From positions 30,323 to 94,322 of the forward strand of contig JAMKCH010012768.1 in the NCBI GenBank assembly GCA_023653785.1: a stretch of 64,000 bases of DNA, given 5' to 3'. The notes beneath the pieces are model-generated. The model had not been told where the DNA came from and searched no databases. It saw nothing but the letters and a program-made list of their open reading frames with translations. Numbering within the stretch: the first letter of the stretch is position 1; every line of letters starts with the position of its first letter. This document shows positions 22,925 to 34,839 of this stretch, one piece after another. This stretch comes from Ophioderma brevispina. Lineage: Eukaryota > Echinodermata > Ophiuroidea > Amphilepidida > Ophiodermatidae. The translations under genes were made by a program, and so were the position numbers.

Positions 22925-23275
22925 TGGTAAAGACAAACATTGCACCCTAGGTTCATATGGTATGTTTTACGATTGCCGGCCATGCCTAGATGGTGGAACT
23001 CTGCCCAAAAAGTGCTTTCCCTATTGTGTTGTGTAAGATATCAAACCTCCATGTGTGTAAATACAGACAGATGCACCCCCGGTGTCATATGGCATGTATT
23101 TACGATTGCCGGCGCATGCCTAGAGTGGGGAACCTCTGCCCAAAAAGTGATTTTTACCATTGTGTTATTATATTTAGAGAGGATCAAAACTCAATGGTTG
23201 GTAATGCAAACATACGCACCCTAGGTGTCATATGATTGTATTTACGATTGCCGGCCAATGCCTAAGGGGGGCCCC
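22925..23275. repeat. ~140-bp satellite, three units
   Basis: Three tandem units share GCACCCTAGGTTCATATGGTATGT, ACGATTGCCGGCCATGCCTA and a CTCTGCCCAAAAAGTG segment. The ACGATTGCCGGC landmark recurs at about 22970, 23102 and 23245. The gap 22751-22924 between this and the ~120-bp satellite shows no repeat I can assign. Confidence 0.85.
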
Positions 23276-24087
23276 CGCCAAATTTTTAATCTTAGTTTTA
23301 AGGGATATCCTGAGTGGCCCATAGCCTATTTTGCCCAGATTGTGTATGAATAGGGTCATACGTAGTGGGCCCATGTATACGTGAGTCAATTTTTTAAATC
23401 AATGATGCGTGAGGACAGACATAGCGTGTTAAGATAATTTGAGAACTTTTAACTTGCATTATTTATCCTGCCGTCCACAGGTACCCTCCCAAGCATCTGT
23501 AATTCCCAAGCTGGTTTAACTGTATGTGACGTATTGGTAATAAATCTAGAATTGTGAGCTTTATAAAAATAGGTATGGTGACCGAGTTCATGTTCGTTTT
23601 CACCGGAAGAAGCATAGGGTTCTGCCCCTATAACTTACCCAGGCCAACCGATCCACAGACGGAGGTTGCGGCCCCTGCGCGCTCCCGCTAAATATTTTCA
23701 ATTCCGTGTGAGCAGAGTGGCTGTAATTCTTCTACTGTCGTCTTTGAAGCGAAGTACTGAATCAAAATAGGATTCCCAATTGTGGACTTTAGAAATCGGG
23801 GGATTATCTTGGACTATATACTGTGGAATATTGTCGCCGAGGGACTTTGTAACCTTTTCGTCTTTGAACATGCTGGACAAAGTAATTTCAGGACTGAGAA
23901 GATTCCCCATGGAATATATTACCTGAGGAGTTCTGTGTTACTTTTTGCATGCTTTTCATTTTTTTTTGAGTCTTCGCTGTGAGGACATATCATCGTTGCA
24001 CTGCAATGCTTCCTTGTGGACATTAGTGGATGTTCTTGATGACAATAAGTATCTTAACTGATTGTGTGTCTAATTATATTGTAAATG
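23276..24087. other. unassigned stretch before the LTR fragment
   Basis: No gene recognised. A minus-strand frame at 23910-23698 (70 codons, containing NIPQYIVQDNPP and NWESYFDSVLRFKDDSRR) looks protein-like in composition, but I cannot place it in a family. Being next to LTR material, it may belong to a retroelement. Confidence 0.25.
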
Positions 24088-24237
24088 TTTGTTTTGGACA
24101 TACAATTCTTGAACCAGGAGCAAAAAATCATTAAATCTGTTGATAACCTTGAAGATCTTTGTGCACAAGGCTCAGTTTATTTTTGTTTGAAAGGTATTTC
24201 TGTCCCTTATTTTGACGTCCCCAAGGCGTCATAACAG
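24088..24237 (+). mobile_element. LTR fragment (3' part), copy 1
   Basis: The 150 bases from GTTTTGGACATA to GCGTCATAACAG match 26318-26464. Shared landmarks include GGACATA, AATCATTAAA, GAT..TTTGTGCACAAGGCTCAGTT, TGTTTGAAAG.TATTTCTG and TTGACGTCC. No primer-binding site follows here, unlike at 26.46 kb. It is thus an LTR fragment or solo-LTR end of the same gypsy family, or the remains of an upstream element copy. Confidence 0.7.
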
Positions 24238-24389
24238 TCATGACAGTGCACATGGTGCAGAACGTATTACGTTTCTGCATAATATTCACACCAAATATTT
24301 TGGAACAGTACAGGAAAAGAATTGGTTGAGTAACGGGAAAACTAAAAGTGTTGTTGACACTATTATTTTTCCCGTAATATTATAGGGAG

Positions 24390-24500
24390 TTTTCCCCGTA
24401 GCTGTATACGGCTACCTAACCCCGGGGTTCCTTTCCGTATACAGGCTATAATAACCAAACGGGCTGTTTGGGTGTTGAGTAGCCGTATACGTCTACGCGC
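24390..24500. repeat. cluster of GTATAC-centred palindromes
   Basis: GTAGCTGTATACGGCTAC (24398-24415) is an 18-bp near palindrome. CCGTATACAGG follows at about 24435 and GTAGCCGTATACGTCTAC at about 24479-24496. The second and third can pair with the first. This may be a transposon end or a recombination site; no family recognised. Confidence 0.5.
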
Positions 24501-24574
24501 GTGTCCACAGTGGATCGGTTATATAGCCGGACACGTCAGTGTGAAGAACGATCCATGCCACACTTCATGTACGA

Positions 24575-24800
24575 CCTTAGTGCAACCAAGAGATTTCACC
24601 TATCAGGTGTCCTCAAAAAATCGACAAGTACTGATTTTTTTTTTTTTTTTTTTGCCCTGATGTAAAAGCTTTTTCATCATAAAAAAAAATATCCCCATCG
24701 AGAAGGATGAAGCTGAGAATGTTTCTTTGGTACAAACTTGTGCAATTTCTAATTCGTAGAGGAGCAAATACGAAATTTCCGCCTCTGTTTTAAACATTGA
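24575..24800 (+). repeat. dispersed repeat family R, partial copy
   Basis: It begins TTTCACCTATCAGGTGTCCTC, contains a 19-base T run (24635-24653) and continues TGATGTAAAAGC, CATCATAAAAAAAAATATCCCCATCGA, GATGAAGCTGAGAATGTTTCTTTGGTACAAA. The same series of landmarks occurs at 52310-52600, 53255-53545 and inverted at 57440-57720, so this is one dispersed family. No coding capacity seen. Confidence 0.75.
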
Positions 24801-26317
24801 ATATAATCAATTTAGGAATAGGAGCTGCCAGAGTTTTTGGACTTCCCGATCTTTGCACCAAAGATTCTCCTGGAGCGAGTGCGAATTATTCTAGTACACA
24901 ACTGCATAGTCCAATTAGTATGATTTTTAATTTGCTTTTATCCCATCTCTCTTATTTACTTTTTGAGATATAATTTTTTAAGTGGAAACAATTAAATTGA
25001 TAAGATATTCAGGTGCAGAAGTTACATTTTGATCAACTATAACTTTTGAACGGAACTCCGATTGTCGTCAAATACAAAAAGCCACAAAAGGTCATTTGTC
25101 TTCCCAGTTTTCATGTGTAGTTTATATTTTAGCCCTCTGAAGGGGTAATTCCACATTAATGTATAAATCGTCTATAAGAGCAAACAATTTATAAAACCCA
25201 AGACGAATATAACTAAATATAATATTCGTCTCAGATAAAACACAAATAACACTAAAGTAGATTTTAAGGAATAAGAGGAACAAAATATATAAGTAAAAAG
25301 TGACAAAATAAAAAATAATGAATTAAAATATCTAAATAAAACATAAAAAGTATCATAAATAAAAAATGCTGTATTCTGCCCCCACCCTTACCTTTAATTT
25401 TTCCCAAGTCCAGAATTTGTTTTCTTTCATTTCAGGATTTTCACAATGTACATTACTCCAAAAAATAGCGTCTCAACAAACAGTTTCATTCACACTTAAA
25501 AAATTTTTTGAACAACAAAAAATTACGTTTTAAAATCCTTTATAAAAATACAACCACATTTTTAAAAACGGTTCTTCGACCACTTGCGACAGACCCCGAT
25601 GACAGATCGATTATATGCGAAACTGAGTACGGTACAAAAGTACATTTTTGCCTATGTACAGGAATTCTTTTAATGAAGGCTAAAAAATGTTTTAACTTTT
25701 CACGATATTTTTTATCCTATTAAAAGAATTGGATAACTGTACTCTCATGACCTTTTCCCACAAAACGGCCGAACCTCACAAACCACTTACCCCACCACGA
25801 TGCAGCTTGGAAAATAATTTTTTTTATCGACTCTAACAAACAAATTGAAAAAGAGGCACAAAACCTACAGACAGAAAAACGGGATTGTTTATTATTGGGC
25901 TACATGGCTTTAATAAATGAAGGGACTGGGGACTACGTTTTTGATGAACCAGACACCTTCCATAACTTGTGTAATCCCTCTACTATCTTCTGTAATGTCT
26001 TTTGTTCACCGAGCTAAAGACTCATATTTCTTCTTTGACATCTGCCCAAAATTGTGCAGTTTTTATTTTATTACACGCAGGAAAATCCGACAAGACTGCA
26101 TTTAACCGATAAATGGTTTCCTCCCAAATTCCAAATCTGCTTCAAAAAAGATGTAATAAATTCATTAACAATATTTTTCAGATAAATAATAACTTCTGAT
26201 CTGGATCGGTAAGCATGCACGTATCAAGCTGCCCCAAGCCCATCGATTCACCTTTGACCACTTGACTTGATATGCAAATTAGCCGCCTATAGCATTACAA
26301 ACAAACACCGTCAGCTC
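24801..26317. other. AT-rich unassigned stretch left of the gypsy LTR end
   Basis: No gene recognised. If the LTR is long, some of this stretch (for example from about 25.7 kb) may be its U3 region. I could not find the LTR start because no second full-length LTR is present for comparison. Confidence 0.35.
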
Positions 26318-26464
26318 TTGGTTTTTGGACATAACCAAGAATTCTTAACCAATTACAATCATTAAAAACGGTTAATTTATATAATTTAGATCATTTGTGC
26401 ACAAGGCTCAGTTATTTGTGTTTGAAAGTATTTCTGGCCTTGACGTCCACGAGACAACATAACA
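26318..26464 (+). mobile_element. 5' LTR, 3' portion, of the Gmr1-like gypsy element
   Basis: It matches the LTR fragment at 24.1 kb and ends in CATAACA a few bases before a primer-binding site, as the R-U5 end of a 5' LTR should. The segment GATCATTTGTGCACAAGGCTCAGTTA is the best conserved part. The LTR's own 5' boundary is not resolved. Confidence 0.75.
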
Positions 26465-26468
26465 GAAT

Positions 26469-26481
26469 TGGGGGCTCGTCC
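26469..26481 (+). other. primer-binding site, tRNA-Pro type
   Basis: TGGGGGCTCGTCC matches the first 13 bases of the tRNA-Pro primer-binding site well known from retroviruses. The next bases (TTGGGAAT) fit after a small insertion. Its position just inside the LTR end marks the start of the internal region. Proline priming is inferred from this match only. Confidence 0.75.
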
Positions 26482-26654
26482 TTGGGAATTGAATTGAGAT
26501 AAATTTGAGCCTTATGTTCAGATTTTACACACTAAGTGGGGTATCTTGTAAACTGTTTGTGCACTTTTTGGCATACAAATGGTGTGTTTACTTACATGTA
26601 CTCTGGTTCACAGGCAATAGTATATGATGTGGTAGTACATCCCAAGGGAGTTTA

Positions 26655-28170
26655 AAATTGAATCCAGAAGAGTTAATTGGGCAAATAAATGGGAGATTTG
26701 ATGAGCTGAACAAAGCCTTAGTTGACCATGAAATTTAGCCAAGCATTTAGACTTGAGGCAAACCTGCCATGAGAAAAAACAGATATCAAAAAAATCTTAT
26801 AATACTTGTTATCCAGAAGATGTTTGGGATGAATCCCATTTGGAAATGATTCAACTGTTTTTAAGGACAAGGTGAAAGTGGAGGACTTCAAACTGAAGAG
26901 CTTGAGCTTTCAAAAGGAATTAAAATAGAATTGAGGAAATTAGAGATGAACAACAAAGAAGTGAAAAGGAAACAGGGAAGTTAACAAAAACAAAAAGAAA
27001 AGAATGAATTGGAAAAAGAAAAAATTGCAAAATGCAAATGCCAAAAGAGATGCCCACAAAAAGAGATGAATTGCAAATTGAAAGACAAAGAATTTAGAAA
27101 ATGAAAAGTTGCAAAATTAAAATGAAACAAAAGGAAATGGAAATGCAGATAACACAAGATCTTGCAGCTCAACTAGAGTTAAAATTGAAACCACAGGCTA
27201 GTTCCACACCCCAGACTCGTCCAAGCCCTCTGGTTTTGATGGTCGGACAAAAAATATTCCCTGGTTTCCAAAATTTTTCAGAACAGTAGACAAATACTTC
27301 GTACACTTTTTGAGAAAATTGCCAATACTTGAAGCCCAAGGAGTCCTTGGACCTTGTTGCTACAGTCAAGTGTCGATTGGTAAATAAAAGCCCGCGAATA
27401 TATCGCAGTCATTTAGACCGATTGTGATTATGAACGAGGTTAAGCAGTGCGTGCTCAAAGCATATGATTTGGTGGTGCCAGAGCATATAGACAATCAGTC
27501 TTTTCATAAAAAAGGATGCCAGACCCCTGTTGATTTTGCCCGGTGTAAAGGAGCAAATGTTTGAATGCTGGCTTCTTCTTCTCGAGAAGTCCGGGCAAAA
27601 ATTTGTTCACCTTAGGGAGTATGGTGAGGTTTCGTTGAAGAGTTAACAGGTCACACAGACACCAGAGATCAAAAAAACAACTCTGGCTGAACCAACATTG
27701 ACGTTTGCTTGAATCACCTAAAGGCCCGACGACTATTCTTTAAATCACAAAATTAAGTAATACGATTAGGCCTAGCCAGAATTTACTGGTACAACAAATA
27801 CAACAACAATAAGCAGTCGGTTCACAACAAGCATCTCATGTTAGGTAGCAACTCAGGAGGGGAACTCCCAGTCAGGTTTCCATGAAAAAGGGAGTTAAGA
27901 AAGGAATTGTCTTGTGCTAATCAAAAACATAGGATGATACCCCAATCACCGTTCCACATGCATCACTGTAAGAAGCCCAGACCTACAGGTCCGGTGTTGG
28001 GAGTACAACATGGCTATCCCCAACCCAAAAAGAGGAGGGAGCCAAAAGTAGTCAAAAAAAACCAATAGGTTGTGCAGTTACGACTCTACTTTGAGGTCAA
28101 AAGTTCATTCTTAAAAAGAAATTTTCTGGCCTTGCTTTTCTTTCAAAACAAGAATTCCACAAAAGGAATT
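26655..28170 (+). pseudogene. Ty3/gypsy Gag (coiled coil, capsid, zinc-knuckle-like) pseudogene
   Basis: The opening frame reads NPEELIGQINGRFDELNKAL. It is followed by a Lys/Glu-rich coiled-coil stretch (26880-27160), a VDKYFVHF-type capsid motif (about 27280), VKQCVLKAYDLV then PEHID (27440-27500), and T-PVDFARCKEQMFE-W (27520-27575). Near 27910-27990, C-x-H-x-C residues (SCANQKHR, HHCKK) resemble a degraded CCHC knuckle. This matches the SCAN-like Gag found with Gmr1-like gypsy elements. Gag forms the particle that packages element RNA. Many stops and frameshifts make this copy non-functional as read. Confidence 0.78.
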
Positions 28171-28229
28171 ACACAGAAAAAGTAGGGAATGACGTTAGCT
28201 TTGTTTTTGGAGTGATTTGTGTCACTTTC

Positions 28230-28650
28230 AGGTTATAGTTTAGATCCAAAATTCATTAGAATCATGCGGGACCCGTTCTGCGCGCAGCCCATGATATTGG
28301 AAGATGCACTTCATTTGATATTGAGAGCTCCAATGAACTAGTGCATTGATTCCAGGGAAATAGGTATCGATTTATTAGTGTCACCTCTTCACAAAATTAT
28401 TTGAAATCAGACTTGGTTTTCTGGAACTGTCACAATTGGGTGTTAGACAGAACTCCCAGTAAAAGGGGTATCCATGTTGTTAGGGAACGCTTGTCAGGGG
28501 GGGAAGGTACTCCCGAGATCCGCATAGTTCCCGGGTGCCCCTGTACCGTGGAGAAATTGATGAGAAACCTAAATTTTCCATGCATGTCAGTAACTAGGTC
28601 AATGACCCGAAAGGCCTCACAGGAAATCAGTGAGCAGGTGTGAATGATCA
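28230..28650 (+). pseudogene. Ty3/gypsy aspartic protease pseudogene
   Basis: In shifting frames the region reads IRIMRDP (at the place of the catalytic D-T-G, here D-P-F because of an indel), MILEDAL, GIDLLVSPLHKIYLKSDLV, GTVTIG-VRQ and VSMLLGN. Then comes VTRSMTRKASQE, the usual sequence after the protease in these elements. It lies directly after Gag. The protease would cleave the Gag and Pol polyproteins. Several indels break it. Confidence 0.75.
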
Positions 28651-28899
28651 AATACTCATTCACATAGGAAGAGCGGCGAGGATGACTTGGTCCCCAATTT
28701 AGAGGTACTTTTCCTCTCAAATTAGAGGAATTTGAGAAGGTCGTCTCCCACCTCGTTCAGCAGGGGAGACTAAATCCCCTGTTAGTGAAAATCCGCCCCT
28801 GAGCAACCAAAACCAAGTGACAAGCTGGAAACAATGAAAATCCAGCCGCTGAGCATGATAGAGTTAGGACTGTAAAAGAACCCTTTAAGCCGATTACAA

Positions 28900-30475
28900 G
28901 CTCGTATGACCTATCACAACGACCCAGCCTTACCACTTAGGAAATTGGTGAGAGGGGCATTGTCGCAACAGGAAGCCGAGCAAATATCTCTTAATGTTTT
29001 CTACAAAAAAAAATGGTGTCCTCATGAGAAAATGCGGCCAACCTGATGCACTTGTATATGAAGAATGGAGGTTGTGCACAAAATTGTAGTGCCAACGTTA
29101 ATACATAGGGAAGTTATCGGCATAGCCCCATGATAGTCCCATGGCAGGACCCTTAGGTGTTAGAAAAAAACCACGACATATTAGGAGTCATTTTTGTTTT
29201 GGTGGGCCTACCTCAGAAAAGATGTGTCTGAGTATTGTAAGACTGTCACCAACATGTCAAATGGTGGCAAGCCCAATCAGAAAAATTCCTACTGCTCCCA
29301 CTAACTGGCTCCCTTGCAACCCATACCAGCATTTGCTGAGCCATTTAGTAGTGTGTTAATTAAGAGTGTGTAGGCCACTTCCAAAGACAAGTCAGGAAAT
29401 CAGTAAAATACTGACCATCATGTGTTGTGCTTCCACAAAGATTCTCTGAGGCTAAACCCTTGAGAAATATTTAGGCCCAGAATATATAGTTACAAAGCGC
29501 TAAAAGTTTTTCACCCTAGTCGTCCTGCCAAACCAATTTCAAATCGATCAAGGATAATTTCATTTCAGGTTTGTTCCACAATTCATGGACCAGTGGGAAT
29601 TTCCCAGTACAGTTGCTTCAGCATACCACCCGAATCCCAGGGGGCCCTAGACAGGTACCACCAAACATTGAAAAAATGATCAAACCTATTGTTTTGAATT
29701 TGGAGGGATGGATGAGGGAAGTTCATCCTCCTGTTAATTTTTCTACCAGGGAGCTTTACAATATTCATTAGGATTCAACTCCAGTTGAGTTGTGTTTGGT
29801 CACAAAGTTTATGGGAACCCATTGACACTACTGAAAGAAATTGGTTGTGTGAAAACCTGATGTGAATTTGTTAGACTATGTGTCTCAATTCAGGCACAGG
29901 CTTTCAAAGACCCCAAATTGCCAAACAATATCAAACAGAGCCAGGCAAAATGAACATGGTATCAAGATGCCAGGAACGAATTTCAATAACCGGGTGACAA
30001 AGTTTGGCAATTTTTCCAATACAAGGCATCTTTGGCAAGCCAAGTATTCTGGACCATAATGAAATTTAGAACAAAGTGGGACCTTGACTAGTGAGTGATC
30101 AAAACACCAGTCGACTTAAGAGTCGACAATTATGTCGCATAAATTGCCAAAGAGTATCATGGAGAGAGATATAATGTTCAGCCTGTGGTGTGTGGTTTCA
30201 TCAGAGTTAGTGATGAGTTGTCCCAAATGATCATCACAGCCGAGTCGTAACCACCTGAACAGACAGCACTGTAACACACAAGAAAAAAATGATTAGTGGT
30301 GTCAAATTGCAAATCTGACCCTACTTACCATTTAACAAGAAACTACGCCTCGCCCTCCCAGAAAGAGTCACAAGGTAATTGAAAGAGTTATTCAGCGTTG
30401 GAAAACATATTTCCTGAGGTACCCAGTGAACCACATGTTCCTAACCCATGACAATTGATTAGTGACTCGTCCCTA
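28900..30475 (+). pseudogene. Ty3/gypsy integrase pseudogene, with the linker that leads into RT
   Basis: The region holds GVLMRKCGQPDALVYEEWR, HxxPMAG-LGVRK and, in the zinc-binding part, SEYCKT..TC (CHTCQM-like, 29230-29262) followed by GKPNQK. The core has SDQG-like sequence near 29535 and an intact PESQGALDRYHQTLKKM at 29629-29679, which carries the catalytic Glu. The C-terminal part gives NLLDYVSQFRHRLSK and QAKYSGP. Next come LKEYH and, at 30380-30475, ERVIQRWKTYFPEVPSEPHV then LTHDIDV, the segment that in Gmr1-like elements precedes RT. Integrase thus lies before RT in this copy. Confidence 0.85.
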
Positions 30476-31509
30476 TAAGAGATTTTTTTTCGTTTGGCGC
30501 TGAATGAGGCAGCCGTGATTTCAGCCTGGCTTCTGCATTCGTTTCTCCAATATCCTTTTGTTTTAGCACGTTGGGCATTGCTCATGGGGTCCTGCCAAGC
30601 ACGTTCCTAGTTTTGATAGTTTTGTAGTTTTTTTCCTTTCTTAAAAAATAAATAATTTGGTTTTTTTGTGGTGTGGTCTGATTCTTTTTTATCCTGTTTT
30701 TGTCAAGCATAGAGAGGCCGCGAAGGCCATGCCAGCCGTTTTTTACTTTGTGTAGACTCCGTGCTCTATGATGTCCAATGGCATTGGTAGAGGTAGAGGT
30801 TCGTGGACGGGTGGGGATGACATACCCGGACGGGTCGGGTGTAAGGCATTGAGGATCTGAACATAAGGAGTGAGGTTGTTGGTTCATGATAATAATGCTT
30901 GTGTTTTGAACGATTTTTGAGGGTAAGTTGAACCTTAAACTTAGGGAGTTCCTGTACAATCCCTTTGTAGTGCTTTGCGCTGTGAGGAACTACCCCCGTC
31001 TTCCGTTTCTTCTTCTTCTTCTAGTACGTGCTGAGCATGAGAGTTCTGAACAATAGGGTATTATCGGGTACAAGTCACCTAGTACAATTGGATAAATTAT
31101 AATGATGAATTAGCACCGTTTATATAAGCTTTTCAGATTAATTCCAACATCAAAATGGTTGGGAAGTGAACTTTCTTGCAACGTTCAGAAAAGTCTACGA
31201 AACAGGTCCATTAAGTTTTTTTTTTCCAAGTCTGGTTTCAAGTACGGGGGGATACCTGATTCTGTCGAAAGTTCCTTATGATGAGCATTAAAGGGAGTTT
31301 CGTTATAGATTCTTACTGAGTCTATAGTCTACTGAATCTCAACCTCAGAAAGCTGTGATAATTCTTCTTATAATATATAATTTCTTCTGCTGATTTTCAT
31401 TGGCTAAATTTCAATCCTTAGTCGTGGCTCATAGAGTTTAACAACAAGTGCCAGGTGGGCAGTTCAATCCTATCGCACGGTTCCGAGGGAACTGTATTAA
31501 ATGTTTTTT

Positions 31510-32085
31510 TCTCCTCCACTTCCATCCCAAGCTGGTAAATTGAAGCTGCCTCCCGCTTGTAAGGGCTATTGCTACGGAGTTTTCCGGCCTAATCTGAAAA
31601 ACCGTGTAAAAGGGTTATATCTGGTGTGTCCTTTAGAGTGTTCTTCGGATGATATTCGGAGGCCCTTGCAAGGATAAATGTTCCTTATGTTCAGCCTTTG
31701 AAGCTTCGGGTAGATGGCAGTTGAAAATATTCCCTCTCGGTGTTTTATTGATCCACCCACTTTGTTGCAAGAACTTCCATATGAGAGTTCTCTTGGTTTC
31801 AATGTTCCATTAGAACTATGTTCCTGCATAATCCAGGTGCTTCAAATGTCCGAGACTGGTTCATGTGGGGCTAACACGTAAAGGGAGTCCGAGATGTGTA
31901 AAGATGTGGATCTGCTCCTTATTTGTTGATGAGTGTGTAAAACGAAAGTCCTCGTTGTTTTGCCCGTTGTGGTGGCACTTCAGAGGCTTGCCTTCTGGCT
32001 GTCAAACTATCAGAGATGAGAAAAGTCACATATTAGATCAGAAAAACTATTTCATATTCCTAGACGCTGTTAAATGGTTTTAAAA
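31510..32085 (+). pseudogene. LINE ORF1 (Gag-like, zinc-knuckle) pseudogene
   Basis: In changing frames: NLKNRVKGLYLVCPLECSSD, NVPYVQPLKLRVDG, then SRCFKCPR..HVG at about 31830, KGSPRCVKM..C and DECVKRKSSLFCPL (31870-31960), then GCQTIRDEK. The repeated C-x2-C-x4-H-x4-C type spacing is that of the CCHC knuckles of ORF1 proteins in the Jockey/I group, which bind the element RNA. The ATDG-type start codon is not resolved. Frameshifts are frequent. Confidence 0.72.
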
Positions 32086-32639
32086 AGGATAGTGAGCTTC
32101 AAGAACCATAAATTGTGGGGAGCGTAATAAGCAGTCTGTTTTCAATCTGTTCGGGCCGTGATAATTTAGTGTTGGTGGTGTGTTACTCCCACTTTTTGTG
32201 CGCCAGAGATGACGACCTGTTCTTCAGCTTTTGTCTCAGAATGAGAAAGTTTCCTAGGGTTGGAACAAATATAAATACGATACGGATGATGGTTACAAAC
32301 TGAATTATCCATTTTACAACTTTTTCAAAACATCCAGCTGTGTGCCTTTTTGGTGCATATATTCATGAATATTTTTCGACGAAGACTAGAAACAGTGATG
32401 ATATTGCAACTTTAAATTTGCCCGTGGTATGGATAATTTTTGTGATTGAGAATGTTTCGACGGAGAAATTATTGGCATTTAATCAAAATCCTCCCTCTCA
32501 ATGCTGTGGAATTGTTAAATTTTTTGTTCTTTTATATACTTTCCCACTTCAGTGGAATGCCAAAGTTGGAGTGCTCATGGCAGGAAATGAATGTAATGTA
32601 TATGATATGGGCCGATTCTGGCCCTGATTAATTGTGTCC

Positions 32640-33290
32640 CAAGAAAATGTGAAGCCCTCATTTGAATTTTAATATGAGTGGGTATGTTTGTATTAGGGAG
32701 AATAGGCATGACGATGAGGGTGTTCCATGGTGTCTGGTGGCCTTTTTTATTAAGAGGGTATTGCCTATAGTGTTATTAATATTCCAACCCAGCAAGATGT
32801 GTATGGAGGTTCAGCTGTTAAAATCTGCCTTGAGAATAGTTTTTTTGATGTGTTATTTTTATACTCCTTGTGTACCTACATTTTGGCAAAGTAATTTTTT
32901 TGGATGACGTATGGGTACTTTAGTTGTAAGATTGTCGTTTTGTGGGGATTTTTAATCTTATATATAATCGAATTATGGGCAGTTATAAAAGTGATACGGC
33001 ATGGTACGTTGATGGAGGGATGGTTTTGAGAGTGTTACTTTGGTATTTCTTATTCTGGCGGGGGGGTACTACTGCGAACTGGATCCCTCGCATACGGCAG
33101 GGTTTTCCAAGCATGCTGATCTTAACTTGGTGTACTCTAATAATTTAGCTGAGACTCGGTGTATAGTTTCATGGTATTGTGTTTCTCAATGTAGCCTGGG
33201 GTATGCTAAAAACACTAGTTACCAGTGTTTATATCAGACATGTATTCGTTGTCTGGTATCCATAATTGTATAGACCTTACCAGAGATGGG
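32640..33290 (+). pseudogene. LINE AP-endonuclease domain pseudogene
   Basis: The frame reads NMSGYVCIRENRHDDEG (32662-32722), then GDF then NRIMGSYKSDTA (32946-33000; the G-D-F-N-x-H-x-x-W-G motif, degraded), DLNLVYSNNLAETR (33120-33165), and CSLG.A at the place of the S-D-H motif near 33195. This motif order is that of the exonuclease-endonuclease-phosphatase domain that nicks target DNA in LINE retrotransposition. Confidence 0.75.
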
Positions 33291-34839
33291 TCATGGATTA
33301 AAGATGCTGATTGGGTTAAGTTTCAGGATAACTGTACAGTAGTGCTTGGGTTGTTTTCAGAGGGTTCCGAAGGCCTTACCTTGGCGGATTGACTGCATGT
33401 TGGAATGCGTTTGTTCGACCGTAATCTGGCCTGGAGCTGCTGAAATTCCTAATCCGTCGCGTCGAGACCATGCAAGAATTTTGGCTAATAAATCCTGCTG
33501 TTTCTTGTGGAATAAAAATAGTTGTAGGGATGGGGGTTGTTTTGAACACGTACAGCTCAAAAAGAAACGGTGCGTGGGGGAAAGTTGAGAAAAAATAACC
33601 GTCGGAAATCTTGAAGATGTTCTTGCCATACAGAGCAGGCAAAGGAAGCTGTGTAACTAGAAAAAGTGCAGCGTATTGAGTTAGGGGAAATTAAGGGCGC
33701 AAGCACCAAAAAAGGACCATAAGGTGGTGCAAAGTTTTGTGGTTCAATTAAATAGAATACCGCCTCGTAGGGTGTAATTTGGAGGATGATGTAAGAACTA
33801 TTCGGGTAATAGAACATTCAGGAATTTCCACGCTTAGTCTCGGTAATAAAGCTGTTATTTGTAGATAAAAAGATAAACGGCAGATCTTTTGTGGAGAACA
33901 ATTCGCGGCGTGCGGTTCAGTATGAAACTGCGTTCGCCTGGAGGTTCGGCTCGTAAATGTGTGCAAGCATAAAAGCGGCGTCGTGGGTAAGTAAAAATAG
34001 AATGGGCGGATTATAACTGAAGAATCACTACTGATGAAGCAGATTAGGTCAAGTCAACTGTCTGAACTTAAAATTCGCGATAATATAATGATAAATCTGT
34101 GCGAAAGATTGCGAGCTCCGGGGGGAAAAGTGGTATACTTATGGTATTTTGAAACAATCATTGAAACTGTTGGAGTAAGCTAGCCTTGTGCTCGGTAACT
34201 TATAAAGTAACAGAAAGGCTGTGGGTCTAGGCTGATTATGTGTGTTCAGTCTTCTTGGAAGAGGGCGGGTTCTAGGTGTGATGTTCCTTTTTAAAGCGTG
34301 GGTAAGATCCCTCGAGACCCTCTTCTTATCGCCAAAGGGGGGATCGCTCTTACTTTCTGTAGGTATGGCAAGATTATTGTAACATGTTTGATCATACTAA
34401 GAGGGCTTGTAATTTTGGGGAGAAAAGAAAAGAGGGGGAGGTTTGCTTGAATAAACAATCATCTTTTTTCACCCCATCACAGTGTTTCCGAGAGGGGTCA
34501 GCACACGGGGGACACTGATTCATCTTGTGAGGCTTGTAAAGGGTTGATATAAACAATGACTCTATACATAAAGAAAAGACCCGGTGAGTGTCTTTTTAGA
34601 TATAAAGTACAGGAAAGCGTAATAGGTCTGGGTGGGTGGGGAGGTGATTGGTGATGAAGATATGGAAAAATAATGTCCCACCATCATCCCGAATCTCATC
34701 TTGGGTACTGGTATTAGATAAAAGAAATAGAGTAAAGATGTGGGAATTGGGTTTGGTTATTAATGGTTAAGAGAGGAGAAGTTCGGTCAAAGGTCATGGC
34801 TACTGATATTGCCAAATGCGGTTACACAGGGGGCCAGAA

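Noticed and set aside
28650..28900. Deletion of RT between protease and integrase in the gypsy element
   Set aside because: The linker after integrase leads precisely into the RT at 37.02 kb, so the Gmr1-like order explains the layout better than a deletion.
30582..30959. 125-codon minus-strand frame with a protein-like middle (GYVIPTRPRTSTSTNAIGHH)
   Set aside because: It lies in the 5' region of the plus-strand LINE, antisense to it. I recognise no family and found no support for an independent gene.
33346..33966. Several overlapping minus-strand frames of 72-90 codons
   Set aside because: They are antisense to the LINE ORF2 linker, whose plus-strand reading gives the expected Arg/Lys-rich, element-like sequence.
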